From Streptomyces sp. RPT161 (GTDB lineage Bacteria > Actinomycetota > Actinomycetes > Streptomycetales > Streptomycetaceae): DNA of 64,000 bases. Of the stretch, positions 8,141-17,168 are shown in pieces (within the stretch, counting starts at the first letter, position 1; every line of letters begins with the position of its first letter). A program made the translations under genes and the position numbers. The notes beneath the pieces were generated by a model. That model was not told the DNA's origin. It saw nothing but the letters and a program-made list of their open reading frames with translations, and searched no databases. The stretch covers positions 1 through 64,000 of the forward strand of contig NZ_JAPZVN010000016.1 of assembly GCF_027533845.1 (NCBI RefSeq), in the 5' to 3' direction.

Positions 8141-9256
8141 GTGAACCTTTACCCCGCCTCACCGAACACCGTGCTCGCCAATGCGCTCACCAGCGCTGAG
8201 GACGTCCTCACACCGCGCATCGTCCACATCAAGCCCGAGCGGATCGTGTTCGTGGTCGGCACGCAGATCAACGGCGCGCCGCACATCGGCACTTCGCTCG
8301 TGCAGTCCCTGACCTTCGCCGCAGCTGCCCGTGTCCGGGAGCGGTTCGGGCGCCCCGTCGAGGTGGTGTTCAGCGCACTGGATAATGCGCCCTACGAGAT
8401 CGTCTCCGACCCCGCTACCGGCCACTCGTACCAGCGGGCCTACGCCCAGGCCCTCGGCGAACAGGCCATCCTCGACTCGGTCAACACCCTGTACCGGCCC
8501 CTGTTCTCCGCGCTGGCCAACCGCCTGCGCGTCCCCTGCCGCATCGAGACCTACTCGACGCAGCAGGCCAGCGAGCACTACCGGCGCACTTGGTTACGGC
8601 TGTTGCGGCGCGTCGAAGCCGCCCGCTGGTGGCTGGCACCTTCGAGCGGCACCCCGCACGTGCGCATCCCGTGCCCGGAGACGGGGTGTGGTTGGGCTGA
8701 GAAGCACGCCGAGCGGACCCAGGTCGGCATGGTCTCGCCGGAGCACGCCAGGGTCAGCGCGGTGTGCCTGCACCACGGCGCGTACAGCGTCGACGTCCAA
8801 CCAGGCGGCGGTGGCTACCTCGACCTCGCCACGTTGTACCGGAACTTGGTCAAGGAAGCTGCCCTCGCCGACCACGGCGGCAGGCTGTATGTGATGGTCA
8901 AGGGTGGCGACTGGGTGTTCGGCTCGCACCTGGTCGACGGTGCACTGCAGGCTGTTGGTCTCACCAGTGGCCAGCTGCCGGCCCGGCTGTTCTGCCCGCA
9001 GGTGGTCACGGACGCCGGAGCGAAGCTGTCGAAGTCCCTCATCCGTGAGGGTCATGCCAGCTTGCCCCCGGGCGCCGAGCCGTGGATGCTCGACTCCCGA
9101 CTGTGGCCCGGCTCATCTGCCGACTACGCCGAGCGGCTGCTCATGCTGGCCGAGGTGCTGCTGTCCGACCCGCGGCACTTCTTCCGCTCGTACTCGGCCG
9201 CCGAGCTTGGCCGCTTGATGACCACACCAGCCGCTAGGAGCGTTCACGCCCCATGA
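8141..9256 (+). CDS. Stand-alone class I aminoacyl-tRNA synthetase-like protein
   Basis: This 371-residue protein has both signatures of the class I synthetase fold: a HIGH-type motif in NGAPHIGTS (HIG at residues 48-50) and a KMSKS-type motif, KLSKS, at residues 295-299. Four cysteine/histidine ligands around residues 173-207 (CPETGCGW, then CLHHG) suggest a zinc module. The pattern is closest to class I lysyl- or methionyl-type cores. Only about 70 residues follow KLSKS, too few for a full anticodon-binding domain. The GTG start is at 8141, and the stop overlaps the next ATG (ATGA). It may charge a non-tRNA acceptor or an unusual RNA; its role is unknown. Confidence 0.7.
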   Translation: MNLYPASPNTVLANALTSAEDVLTPRIVHIKPERIVFVVGTQINGAPHIGTSLVQSLTFAAAARVRERFGRPVEVVFSALDNAPYEIVSDPATGHSYQRAYAQALGEQAILDSVNTLYRPLFSALANRLRVPCRIETYSTQQASEHYRRTWLRLLRRVEAARWWLAPSSGTPHVRIPCPETGCGWAEKHAERTQVGMVSPEHARVSAVCLHHGAYSVDVQPGGGGYLDLATLYRNLVKEAALADHGGRLYVMVKGGDWVFGSHLVDGALQAVGLTSGQLPARLFCPQVVTDAGAKLSKSLIREGHASLPPGAEPWMLDSRLWPGSSADYAERLLMLAEVLLSDPRHFFRSYSAAELGRLMTTPAARSVHAP

Positions 9257-9609
9257 CCGGAACCGCCGCTCGCGTCCACGAGCTGAACCTCTACCGCCGC
9301 TACTTCGATCTGGTTGCCTCTGGGCGCAAGACGATCGAGGTGCGTGTGCGCTATCCCCACCTCGAAGATCTAGCCGTAGGGCATGTGATCCGCTTCCGGA
9401 TCAAGGGCACTGACGAGACGTGCGACGTGCGCGTGAAGCGGGTCACCGCTTACCAGGACTTCGAGGCACTCCTCGATGGCGAGGGCCCGTCGAACGTGAA
9501 CCCGACCGCGAGCCGCGACGAGCAGTTGGTCAACATCCGCAGCATCTACCCCGCGGAGAAGGAAGCCCTTGGCGCCCTCGCGATCGAGGTCGAACTGCTC
9601 GACCAGTAA
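9253..9609 (+). CDS. ASCH-domain protein
   Basis: This 118-residue protein matches the ASCH build: a short strand, then the RRYFDLVASGRKTIEVR stretch near residues 14-30 in which lysine and glutamate are conserved. A GHVIRFR strand, a central beta barrel and an IYPAEKEALG helix follow near the end. ASCH proteins are PUA-like RNA-binding modules, and some, such as YqfB, hydrolyse modified cytidine. It overlaps the synthetase-like gene by four bases, so the two should be made together. A joint action on a modified RNA or nucleoside is an attractive inference, not shown. Confidence 0.75.
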   Translation: MTGTAARVHELNLYRRYFDLVASGRKTIEVRVRYPHLEDLAVGHVIRFRIKGTDETCDVRVKRVTAYQDFEALLDGEGPSNVNPTASRDEQLVNIRSIYPAEKEALGALAIEVELLDQ

Positions 9610-9718
9610 CCGAGATCGCCGCGAAACTCCCGCCGCCCCTGCCCATCCAGGCGAACCCCCGGGGGCGGCGGGGCTGCCCGGTGACCAGCTGGCGGAGGCA
9701 CGTCACCCGGGCAGTACG

Positions 9719-9752
9719 AGGCCCCGGCCGGATTCACGTCCGGCCGGGGCCT
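9719..9752. terminator. Strong hairpin terminator after the ASCH gene
   Basis: AGGCCCCGGCCGG (9719-9731) pairs perfectly over 13 bp with CCGGCCGGGGCCT (9740-9752) around an 8-base loop, followed by TCG. It lies between the converging ASCH gene and the minus-strand gene ending at 9856. Confidence 0.7.
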
Positions 9753-9855
9753 TCGTCATGCCCAGGTGCTGCCCGGAGCACCCACACGCGCCCGTAGTAG
9801 GAATCAGGCCCGGCATCACCAGAGCAAGCGTAAGCCCAGGGGGCGTCTGTCGCCC

Positions 9856-10389
9856 TCAGCAGGCGGGGCCGACCACCATCTGCACCTTCTTCAGGCGCGG
9901 GGCCGGGGTGGCATCGACGTTGTAACCCGGGTTGTCGCTCGCCCACGCCGCTTCCGTACAGTCCCCTGCCTCGGTCGGTGACGTGTGCTGGAGCCACTGG
10001 AACGTGGGCTCGCAGTCCATCTGGCTGTAATTCCCCAGTTCCTGCGCACTGTCGGGTACGCCGGGGACCTTCATCCAAACGAGGACGTCCCGGGTGGGCG
10101 GACACTTATCCGCCGACGACGAGGACGGCTTCGCCTTGTTCGCAGCCGGTGTACTACTGGCGGGCGTCGACGCGGGACGATGGCTCGTCGCGGGTGACGG
10201 CTTCGATGCTGCTGGCGCCGACGACTTGGCCTCGGTCTTGGCCGTGCCGTTCTTTCCCCCGCCAGCGATTCCCGCGACGACGGCAGACAGTACGAACAGG
10301 CCCACGATCGCGGCAGCGAAGATGCCGCAGCCCTTTGCCAGGCTCCGCTTCTTCGGCGGCGCGGCGGGAGGCGATGGCGGAACGGTCAC
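9856..10389 (-). CDS. Membrane-anchored extracellular protein
   Basis: This 177-residue protein has a short proline-rich cytoplasmic start, one membrane segment (about residues 21-43), and a serine/threonine/alanine/proline-rich linker (50-95). A compact cysteine-containing C-terminal domain of about 80 residues follows, ending in GPAC. The topology suggests an anchored domain outside the cell. I do not recognise the C-terminal domain. The gene is alone on its strand, converging with the ASCH operon. Confidence 0.6.
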   Translation of the reverse strand: MTVPPSPPAAPPKKRSLAKGCGIFAAAIVGLFVLSAVVAGIAGGGKNGTAKTEAKSSAPAASKPSPATSHRPASTPASSTPAANKAKPSSSSADKCPPTRDVLVWMKVPGVPDSAQELGNYSQMDCEPTFQWLQHTSPTEAGDCTEAAWASDNPGYNVDATPAPRLKKVQMVVGPAC

Positions 10390-10515
10390 AGGTGCCCCCT
10401 TGGTGGAGATGAAGTGTGGTAACTGTGGCAGCCGTGTACCGAGCGCGGGCCGTTGTTGCCAGACCGTGACGGTTCAACTTCTGGTGTTACTTGGCCGCGC
10501 CCTACCCTGCTCTCC

Positions 10516-11241
10516 ATGAAACGCCTTCGGGACCTACGGGTCTGGATTGCCATCCTGACTGTCGTCGCCGTGGCCGTTGGTCCTGGAGCCCTGTGCGGCG
10601 TGGCCTTCGGCGGATGGAAGTTCGGCCTTCACACCGACGATCAGGTAGCAATCATTAACACGGTGATCGCCGCGGCCTCATGGCTGCTCGTCGCTGTGGC
10701 TGGCGTGGTGGCGCTCTTGGCGTACTTGGCTGCCAGTGGGCGCCCGGACCTGAGCATCGAGATAACGTTCAACTTCAGCTTCCCGAACCAGCCGGTCTTC
10801 CTGGCCCGCGAGGACCCGGACTCCGAGGGGTGGCTGCAGATCAGGTCGTACAAGCAGACGCGGGCCACGGTGACGCTGCACAACGCCAGCGTCTACGCAG
10901 CCAAGAATCCAGGCGTCCGCATCGAGTTCGAAGGCCTCTACGGGATGGCTGAGCCGCCAAGCGGGTGGAATGCGGTCTTGTTCGTCACCACGGTCGGAAT
11001 TCAGGCTCTCCAGTGGGACGGCGGGACCGACAGCATCGTTCACGGGCAGTGGTCGCGGGCACTCCCCGCGCTGGACCTCGATGGCATGCGCTTGGCGCAG
11101 GCAGGCAAGGATGGCGCGCTCGTCGTGACGCTTGCAGCGGACGGTATGCCGCCGGTCCGCTCCCGCATGCCCGTGCGCGTCCTGGACTCGCAGGCCTACG
11201 ACGCTTACACCGCGGACCGTGCAACACGGATGAGCAACTGA
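10516..11241 (+). CDS. Two-segment membrane protein with soluble C-terminal domain
   Basis: This 241-residue protein has two membrane segments (about residues 8-32 and 46-72) and a 165-residue, beta-rich soluble domain. The start at 10516 was chosen because the membrane segment begins right after it (MKRLRDLRVWIAILT), and the preceding residues of the longer frame have no coding character. No strong ribosome site is visible, so translation may be leaderless. Unknown function; similar membrane proteins with a hydrophobic hairpin and extracellular-looking beta domain are common hypothetical proteins in Streptomyces. Confidence 0.55.
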   Translation: MKRLRDLRVWIAILTVVAVAVGPGALCGVAFGGWKFGLHTDDQVAIINTVIAAASWLLVAVAGVVALLAYLAASGRPDLSIEITFNFSFPNQPVFLAREDPDSEGWLQIRSYKQTRATVTLHNASVYAAKNPGVRIEFEGLYGMAEPPSGWNAVLFVTTVGIQALQWDGGTDSIVHGQWSRALPALDLDGMRLAQAGKDGALVVTLAADGMPPVRSRMPVRVLDSQAYDAYTADRATRMSN

Positions 11242-11257
11242 GACGCGCTGCGTGCGG

Positions 11258-12286
11258 CTACCCGGTCGTGTTCATGGCCTGCGTCAGGGACTCTGCGAGC
11301 CGGTAGCTCGGCGAACGGTGCAGCGCGCCGCGGGCCCGGTCGTAGCGGCGAGTGGTGCGCGGGTCAGCGTGCCCAAGGGCGTCCTGGACGTCCGCCAGTG
11401 GCACGCCCTTGTCGAGCAGCGCAGTGGCATAGCTGTGCCGCAGGCTGTGGGGCGAGAGCTGGTCGGCGTGCGGGATCCCGGCCGCGTTCGCAACCCGCCG
11501 CAGCGTCCGCAGAGCGGCCGGCTCGTCCATCGGCCGTCCGTTGCTGGTGGCGAAAAGGTAAGCGTCCGGGGCGACTTCCCCGCGCGTACCCAGGTACGTC
11601 TCCAGCGCCTCGACGGCGAGCGGCACCAGCACGACGCGCTTCGTCTTGTTGCCCTTCACGACCAGGTCGAGCACGCGGTGCCCTTGGTCCTGCCCCATGG
11701 CGCCGACGGTCACGGCGAGGATCGAGCCGATCCGGCCCGCGGTCGTGGCCAGCACAGCCAACAAGGCGTAGGTGCGCGGGCTTTCGTGTGCGCGGGCGTG
11801 TGCCAGCAGCGCGCCAAGCTGCTCGGCGGTCAGGCCACGGGTGGGCGAGGAGTCGACGTCGGCTGATGGGCGGTCCATCCCGGCGAACGGGTTGCGCTCG
11901 GCGACCTCGGCGCGCACCAGGTATGCGTACCAGGATGAGGCGACGGCCAGGCGACGGCCGCGGGTCGACTTGGCAAGCTTGGCCTCGCGCAGGGCGGCGC
12001 CGTACTGATCGGCGTGGATCGCACGGGCGGCGGCTGGGTCGGTGCCGGTGGCCGCGCACCAGGAAAGCCACCAGGATGCGTCTTTGGCGTAGGCAGTGCG
12101 CGAGTGCTCGGACTCTCGGGCCATCAGCCATGTGCCGGTCGCCTCGATGACAGTGGGTGCGGCACCCGCGGTGCGGAGGAGTTCGACGAGGGCGGTCGGG
12201 GTGGACGCGGGCGGCGTGCCGCGCAGGCTGGCCGCCGGAACTGTCGCGGGTTCAACTACTGGGCGGGGCGCGGGAAGCAGCGTCAT
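11258..12286 (-). CDS. int: Tyrosine recombinase (integrase)
   Basis: This 342-residue integrase has a SAM-like N-terminal core-binding domain (about residues 35-125) and a C-terminal catalytic domain. The catalytic set is complete by eye: arginine in TTAGRIGS, lysine in VKGNKTKR, HSLRH, LGHAD and the nucleophile tyrosine in TTRRYDRA. It lies 19 bases downstream of a small XRE regulator on the same strand, so the pair is probably one operon. No tRNA or obvious attachment site adjoins it within the window. It may serve the left conjugative element or be a XerC-like resolution enzyme. Confidence 0.88.
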   Translation of the reverse strand: MTLLPAPRPVVEPATVPAASLRGTPPASTPTALVELLRTAGAAPTVIEATGTWLMARESEHSRTAYAKDASWWLSWCAATGTDPAAARAIHADQYGAALREAKLAKSTRGRRLAVASSWYAYLVRAEVAERNPFAGMDRPSADVDSSPTRGLTAEQLGALLAHARAHESPRTYALLAVLATTAGRIGSILAVTVGAMGQDQGHRVLDLVVKGNKTKRVVLVPLAVEALETYLGTRGEVAPDAYLFATSNGRPMDEPAALRTLRRVANAAGIPHADQLSPHSLRHSYATALLDKGVPLADVQDALGHADPRTTRRYDRARGALHRSPSYRLAESLTQAMNTTG

Positions 12287-12305
12287 GACTACAGGATAAG
12301 GGTCA

Positions 12306-12644
12306 TTATTCTGTAGCGAGTTGGTGTCCATGGGCACCGGTCCGCGTGCCGATTTTCGACCCCGGTCGACGCCTGCCCGGGTAGTCCCGACCGGCGTCGG
12401 GTAGCGCCGCGGCGAGCAACACCGCCCGCTCCGCCTCGTCGAGCGCCAACACCTCGGCGAGTACCTTCGCGACCGACATCGACGGCACCCGCTGTCCGGT
12501 CTCCAGCCGCTGCAGGTACTGGTGGTTGAGCCCGGCGCGCCGGGCCGTCTCCCGCAGGCCGAGCCCGGACCGCTGCCGGGCCGCGGCGAGCAGCGGGCCC
12601 AGCTCCGGCGGCGGGGTGTGGCGCTTCCTGCTGATCGGATCCAT
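12306..12644 (-). CDS. Small XRE-family regulator upstream of the integrase
   Basis: This 112-residue protein has a helix-turn-helix at about residues 15-70 (ELGPLLAAARQRSGLGLRET, followed by LNHQYLQRLETGQR). It begins at ATG 12644 behind GAGAGGAAC. The tail is basic and disordered. It precedes the integrase gene in the same direction, so control of excision or integration is likely. The longer frame up to 12887 lacks a ribosome site and runs into the preceding gene. Confidence 0.75.
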   Translation of the reverse strand: MDPISRKRHTPPPELGPLLAAARQRSGLGLRETARRAGLNHQYLQRLETGQRVPSMSVAKVLAEVLALDEAERAVLLAAALPDAGRDYPGRRRPGSKIGTRTGAHGHQLATE

Positions 12645-12671
12645 GGGGATGTTCCTCTCGAACGTGCACAA

Positions 12672-12710
12672 CGCCCCGCCACCCGGACCGGAGTCGCCGG
12701 GGGCGGGGCG
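12672..12710 (-). terminator. Hairpin terminator between the coiled-coil gene and the XRE gene
   Basis: CGCCCCGCC (12672-12680) pairs with GGCGGGGCG (12702-12710), and the loop itself contains a smaller CCCGG/CCGGG pair. On the minus strand it comes after the stop at 12781 and before the XRE start, so it ends the tape-measure transcription unit. Confidence 0.55.
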
Positions 12711-12780
12711 CTGCCCAACCACATGCCGGGGCTGGGCATCCCGCCGACGGAAAGAAGAACATCGGCGAGGGGCTTGGGGA

Positions 12781-13779
12781 TTAGCGCCTCGCGCGCTTCT
12801 GGATCTGCTGGAACACCTCGACGGCCACGGCCTGCTTGGTGACGTCGTCCATGTCCGCAACGGGGATGACGTGCTTGGGGTCGACAAGGCCGACGAGATT
12901 TCCGCTCACGTCGTACACGGCGACCTGGTCCGCGGCTTCGGCCTTGAGGAGTCGGGCGTTCTTGCGGGTGCTCACAGGGTTCTCCTGATTCGTGGGTACG
13001 GGCCGAAGGTCGTGGATGGTGTGCCGTGGCGTGGCCGGCTGCTGGGTCATGTCGGCGACCTGGGCCTGGAGCACGTCGAGCAGCTCGTCGACCTGGGCCT
13101 CGATGCGTTCGGGATCGAGGGCGTTGCGGATGCGGCGCAGCTCGGTACGCGCAGCCTGGGCCTGGGTGAGCACCTGGGCAAGTTCCCCGGCGGGGTCGTC
13201 AGGTCCGCCGATCGCCAGCAAACGGCCTTGCAGGGCTTCCCGCTGGCCGGTCAGCACCTTGACGACCTCGTCGACCGCAGCGAGTTGGTTGCGGTGCTTG
13301 ATGACCGAATCGACCTCCCCGGCCTCCCGAGCGGCCGTCAGGGCAGTGGTCGTGTCCTCCCGCTGCTCCCCCAGCTCGTCGAGCCGGACGGTCAGAGCCT
13401 CGATCTGCTCGGCGACGTCATCGGCCTCGGCCCGCAGCTCGGTCGCCTGCTGCTCCGCGTCCTCGATCCGGCCGCGCAACTGGTCGGCGTGCTGAAGGTA
13501 GCCAGCCCGCTCGTCGAAGGCGGCAGCGTTCCGCTCGGCCTGCTGCGCCTGGGCGGAGAGCGTTCGGGCTTCGGCTTCGGCTTCGGCGACCAGACGCTGC
13601 GCCTCGGCGCGGGCGGTGGCGACCAGCGTCTCGGCCTCGGCACGCGCCCTGTGGGCGTCGGCACGGGCCTGCTCCGCTTGGGCGCGGACGGCGGTCGTCT
13701 CGTCGACCAGCTCCGTGTCCTCGGCGGGGTCGTCCTGCTCTACCGGCTCGGCGGTCGGCGCACTCTTACGCAAGCGCAT
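12781..13779 (-). CDS. Long coiled-coil protein with small C-terminal domain
   Basis: This 332-residue protein is dominated by heptad-like A/E/Q/R repeats (about residues 20-235), a long coiled coil. A basic linker and a C-terminal segment of 60 residues follow, containing a small beta unit (AVYDVSGNLVGLVDPKHVIPV). It overlaps the preceding gene by 14 bases (start ATG 13779), so it is read from the same message as the tape-measure protein. A scaffold, cytoskeletal or tail-associated role fits its build. I recognise no named family. Confidence 0.65.
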   Translation of the reverse strand: MRLRKSAPTAEPVEQDDPAEDTELVDETTAVRAQAEQARADAHRARAEAETLVATARAEAQRLVAEAEAEARTLSAQAQQAERNAAAFDERAGYLQHADQLRGRIEDAEQQATELRAEADDVAEQIEALTVRLDELGEQREDTTTALTAAREAGEVDSVIKHRNQLAAVDEVVKVLTGQREALQGRLLAIGGPDDPAGELAQVLTQAQAARTELRRIRNALDPERIEAQVDELLDVLQAQVADMTQQPATPRHTIHDLRPVPTNQENPVSTRKNARLLKAEAADQVAVYDVSGNLVGLVDPKHVIPVADMDDVTKQAVAVEVFQQIQKRARR

Positions 13780-14083
13780 GGTGTCCCCCTTCGGGGTTGG
13801 TCGTTTCGGGAAAGGTCAGTGGCAAGCGGCACTTGTCGAGCTGGGCGTACCACCGGCAGCCCGCCTCATGCTCGATGAGCACGCGCTCGACGCGGCCGAA
13901 CGCGTCCCGGTACAGGTACGGGCGGTTAGCGCAGCCGCACCCGGCGAGGTCGGCGGCACCGTCCTCGACTTCGAGGACCGGCCGGTCGGCGTCGATGATG
14001 ATGAACGGGCGGGGCGCGGTGGCGTCCAGCGTGTGCCCGAGGCCGATCTGCGGACCCGCGGGGATGAACGAGGTTGCGGACAC
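13766..14083 (-). CDS. Small cysteine-containing protein downstream of the tape-measure gene
   Basis: This 105-residue protein has a CGC pair near residue 50 and further cysteines near 75 and 84 (GCRWYAQLDKC), possibly metal-binding. It starts six bases after the tape-measure stop and overlaps the coiled-coil gene. In phages this position usually holds a distal-tail gene; nothing here resembles one. Confidence 0.6.
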   Translation of the reverse strand: MSATSFIPAGPQIGLGHTLDATAPRPFIIIDADRPVLEVEDGAADLAGCGCANRPYLYRDAFGRVERVLIEHEAGCRWYAQLDKCRLPLTFPETTNPEGGHHALA

Positions 14084-14089
14084 TGGCGA

Positions 14090-16963
14090 TTACCCCCGGA
14101 TCCTGACGCCACCCGCAGGCAGGAGCGTGGTCGCCACACGGGTGCCGATCTTGTTGACGAGCTGGTCCATATCCCTCTCGCTCATCACGTGCGCCTGGCG
14201 GAAGTCGAAGTTCTGCACGATCGTCGACCCTCCGCCCGCCCCGGCTCCGACCAGACCTGGCGTGCCGTAGGAGAACCCGGAAGGGGACAGCCCAGCCGGA
14301 ACGACTCCCCGGGCGGCCGCGCCGGTGACCGTCGCCATGGCGGCCTGCACGTACCCGGTGCCGCTAGTCATGCCCTGCGCCATCTGGCGAACGATGTTCC
14401 GACCACCGATCGCCGGCGAGCCATTCCCGGACAGCGGGCCCTTCTTCGCCGGAGACCAGGGCAGGAACGACTTGACCTCGTTGACGACGTCGCCGATGGC
14501 GTTACCGACACCGCCGATCATCGACCTGATGCCGTTGATCAGGCCCTTGATGATGTTCGCTCCGGCGTCCCAGAGCAGGTCCCCGAAACCGGAAGCGATG
14601 GACGTGATCGTGCTCACCATGTCATGGAGGGCTTGTCCGACCAGCCGCTTCAAGTCGCCCCACACCCGCCCCCACTTGCCCGTGATCACGTCGAGGACGA
14701 GAGAAATCGTGTTCTCCACCAGGTGAATAGCTGTGGTCACAATGCCGGAGATCGCAGCCCATACGACCTTCAGCGCGTCCCGGATCGCGTCCCACACGGT
14801 GGTCCACACCGACTTGATGACCGACAGGGTCGGCCGCATGTAGCCGTCCCACCACACCTTGACGACGGTCTTCGCCGCAGCCCATAGGGCGTCCCAGATT
14901 TCCTTGATCTGGGCGCTGTGCTGGTGCCACCAGTCCACAAGCTCGGCGACGCGGGCCTTCACCCAGTCCAGAACATTCGTCTTGAACCACTTCACCAGCC
15001 CGTCGACGGCCTTGACCACGTCGTTCCAGGCGTCGACGAACACCTGCTTGTGGGCCTGGAACCAGTTGAAGACGTCCTGGATTACCTTCCGCACCTCGGG
15101 CATCACGTTCTTGGAGAACCAGGAGATGACCGCACCGATCGCGTGCCATGCCTGGGCGAAGACGCCGCCGAGGAACTTCGCCACCTCGTTGACGACGTCG
15201 CGGAACGCCTTGAAATGGCTGTAGGCGTAGATCAGGGCAATCACGATCAGGGTTATCGCCGCGACCACTGGGTTGGCGGCCAACAGCTTGAACGCGCCCT
15301 GGACCAGGTTGATGGCCTTCACGACCCCTACGACCGCGAGGATCAGTCCGCTGGTCGCGCCAACCACCGTCAGGATCGAACCGGCGAGCTTCTGGTGATT
15401 CTGGATCCATGTGGCGATCGGCACCAGGATCTTGTTCACCGCCTCCATGACCCTGGTGACCATCGGCAGCAGCGCGGTGCCCAGGGCTATACCGGTGTTG
15501 TGGATCGCTTGCTTCGCCTGGTCCATCTTGAACCCGAGCGTCTGCTGCACCTGGGCAAAGCCTTGTACGTTGCCCTTGGAGTCCGCGGAGGCTTGACCGA
15601 TGTCCTTGATCGCCTTGTTGGTGTCGCGGGCATTCTCCCCGGTGGTCATCAAGGCGACGCTGAGGCCAGCTGAGGTGCCCATCAGCTTCGCCAAAGCAGC
15701 AGGGTATGTCTGCCCGAGCCTCGCTGCGTTGTCCTTGGCGAGGCCGGAGAGCCATTGCATGGTGCCGCCCAGGCCCTGGCTGCTGAGGTGCTTTTGAACG
15801 TCCTGGGCGTTGATGCCGACGGCCTTGAACTCCTTCGTCATCACTGACGTCGGGTTCTCCAAGGACCGCATGGCGTTCGCCATGTTCTGCGACGCCCTCT
15901 GCGCGGTGACGCCGTGCGAGGTCATCTCCGCCAGCACACCCGCGAGGTCGTTGAACTTCAGGCCCACGGCCGAGCCCATCGGCAGAATGTTGCTCAACGC
16001 CGCAGAGAACTGCTGGAAGTTCGCCTTTCCGTGGCCGACGGCGACAACCAACTGGCTGGTCATGTTCGCGGCATCGCCAGCACCCTTGTGGTAGTCCTTC
16101 AGGATGTCAGTGACCCCGTTGGCCACTGTCTTGAAGTCGGAGTTCTCCAGCCGGGCGCCCTCGGTCGCGGCCTTCAGGACGTCCAGACCACCGTGCGCGG
16201 CGTTGTAGCCCGACGCCTCCACCACGTACATCGACTGAGCCAGGCTGTTGGCGGAGGTGGCCGTCTGGTTGGAGATGTTGAGGATGCCGTCCTGCACCTG
16301 CTTCAGCGCCGACGGAGCCTCACCTGCGGTCGTCACGAGCTGCGTCGTCAGCGTCTGAAAGCTCGTGGCGGCCTTGACCGACTCATAGCCGATCGCCGCC
16401 ACCGCCACACCGGTGTACGCGGCGGCCTTCGTGGCACCGGCCATCAGGCTGCTGCCCCTGGCCATCGCGCCACTGAACCGGCCTTGCGAAACAGACGCCG
16501 CGTCGGTCTTCGCAGCCGCGGCCTCCGCCGTGTCGGCCTGCAACTTCTGGGCCGTGCCGAGTTCCTTGCCAGCGGCGGCGGCATCACGCTCCGCCGCCTG
16601 CAACCGAGCGTAAGCCGCGGCCTGCTTGTCCGCAGCCTCGGCCGCATCCAGCTCACCCGCGGCGACCTGGCGCTGTACGTCGATGAGTTCTTGTTCAGCC
16701 ACGGCCTGCTCGCGGGTCGCGGCGGCGAGTTTGGCCTGTGTGGCTTCGACCCGGGCGGACGCCAGATCGAGGGCGTCAGCACCCGATGCGGTCTGTAGAA
16801 GGGATTCGTCGACCCGCGCGCCGGACTCCTCGGAGACCCCTGCCATGCGCTGCAACGAGTTGGTGAACTGGTCGACGTGCGCCTCGGCCTTCTCCAGCGT
16901 GGCCGAGATCTTGTCGCGGGCCTCGATGACCGCCATCACCGTGAACATCTCGGCTCCGGCCAT
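14090..16963 (-). CDS. Phage tail tape-measure protein
   Basis: This 957-residue protein has the features of TP901-type tape-measure proteins. The N-terminus is a long coiled coil (residues 15-165), followed by the conserved helical core (about 190-430, with LAQSMYVVEASGYNA and the MASHGVTAQRAS-like region). Hydrophobic segments lie at about 520-610, tryptophan-rich repeats at 620-790, and PWSPAKKGPL near 860. Such proteins set tail length in siphoviruses and enter the host membrane. No capsid, portal, terminase, tube or baseplate genes are visible within 10 kb, so it is either a relic or has been put to another use. Confidence 0.85.
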   Translation of the reverse strand: MAGAEMFTVMAVIEARDKISATLEKAEAHVDQFTNSLQRMAGVSEESGARVDESLLQTASGADALDLASARVEATQAKLAAATREQAVAEQELIDVQRQVAAGELDAAEAADKQAAAYARLQAAERDAAAAGKELGTAQKLQADTAEAAAAKTDAASVSQGRFSGAMARGSSLMAGATKAAAYTGVAVAAIGYESVKAATSFQTLTTQLVTTAGEAPSALKQVQDGILNISNQTATSANSLAQSMYVVEASGYNAAHGGLDVLKAATEGARLENSDFKTVANGVTDILKDYHKGAGDAANMTSQLVVAVGHGKANFQQFSAALSNILPMGSAVGLKFNDLAGVLAEMTSHGVTAQRASQNMANAMRSLENPTSVMTKEFKAVGINAQDVQKHLSSQGLGGTMQWLSGLAKDNAARLGQTYPAALAKLMGTSAGLSVALMTTGENARDTNKAIKDIGQASADSKGNVQGFAQVQQTLGFKMDQAKQAIHNTGIALGTALLPMVTRVMEAVNKILVPIATWIQNHQKLAGSILTVVGATSGLILAVVGVVKAINLVQGAFKLLAANPVVAAITLIVIALIYAYSHFKAFRDVVNEVAKFLGGVFAQAWHAIGAVISWFSKNVMPEVRKVIQDVFNWFQAHKQVFVDAWNDVVKAVDGLVKWFKTNVLDWVKARVAELVDWWHQHSAQIKEIWDALWAAAKTVVKVWWDGYMRPTLSVIKSVWTTVWDAIRDALKVVWAAISGIVTTAIHLVENTISLVLDVITGKWGRVWGDLKRLVGQALHDMVSTITSIASGFGDLLWDAGANIIKGLINGIRSMIGGVGNAIGDVVNEVKSFLPWSPAKKGPLSGNGSPAIGGRNIVRQMAQGMTSGTGYVQAAMATVTGAAARGVVPAGLSPSGFSYGTPGLVGAGAGGGSTIVQNFDFRQAHVMSERDMDQLVNKIGTRVATTLLPAGGVRIRG

Positions 16964-16966
16964 TAC

Positions 16967-17167
16967 TCACCTCCCTCCGGTCGTGTTCCTGGCCGGCCTG
17001 CTCCGGGCGTAGCGCGTCGCGATCGCGGAACGCCATCGGGCTATGCCGACCTCATACGGTTCGGGGGTCTCATCCGCCAGCTCGTCCGCCTCGGCCTCGA
17101 CCCGCAGGGCACGCCTACTCGGTCGCTCTCGGCCCGGCTTCTGCGTCTTCGGTGACGACCCGCTCAT
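16967..17167 (-). CDS. Small basic protein upstream of the tape-measure gene
   Basis: This 66-residue protein is basic and lacks recognisable motifs. Its ATG follows the previous stop by one base (TGAGATG) and its own stop precedes the tape-measure start by three bases, so it sits where phages often encode a tail-assembly chaperone. It shows no sign of the usual programmed frameshift. Confidence 0.5.
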   Translation of the reverse strand: MSGSSPKTQKPGRERPSRRALRVEAEADELADETPEPYEVGIARWRSAIATRYARSRPARNTTGGR

Positions 17168-17168
17168 C

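Noticed and set aside
12526-14887. Two long plus-strand frames opposite the XRE, coiled-coil and tape-measure genes
   Set aside because: They run across boundaries of three well-supported minus-strand genes, so they are shadows.
14090-16963. Complete prophage centred on the tape-measure gene
   Set aside because: No capsid, portal, terminase, tube, baseplate, lysin or holin gene is visible in the surrounding 20 kb.
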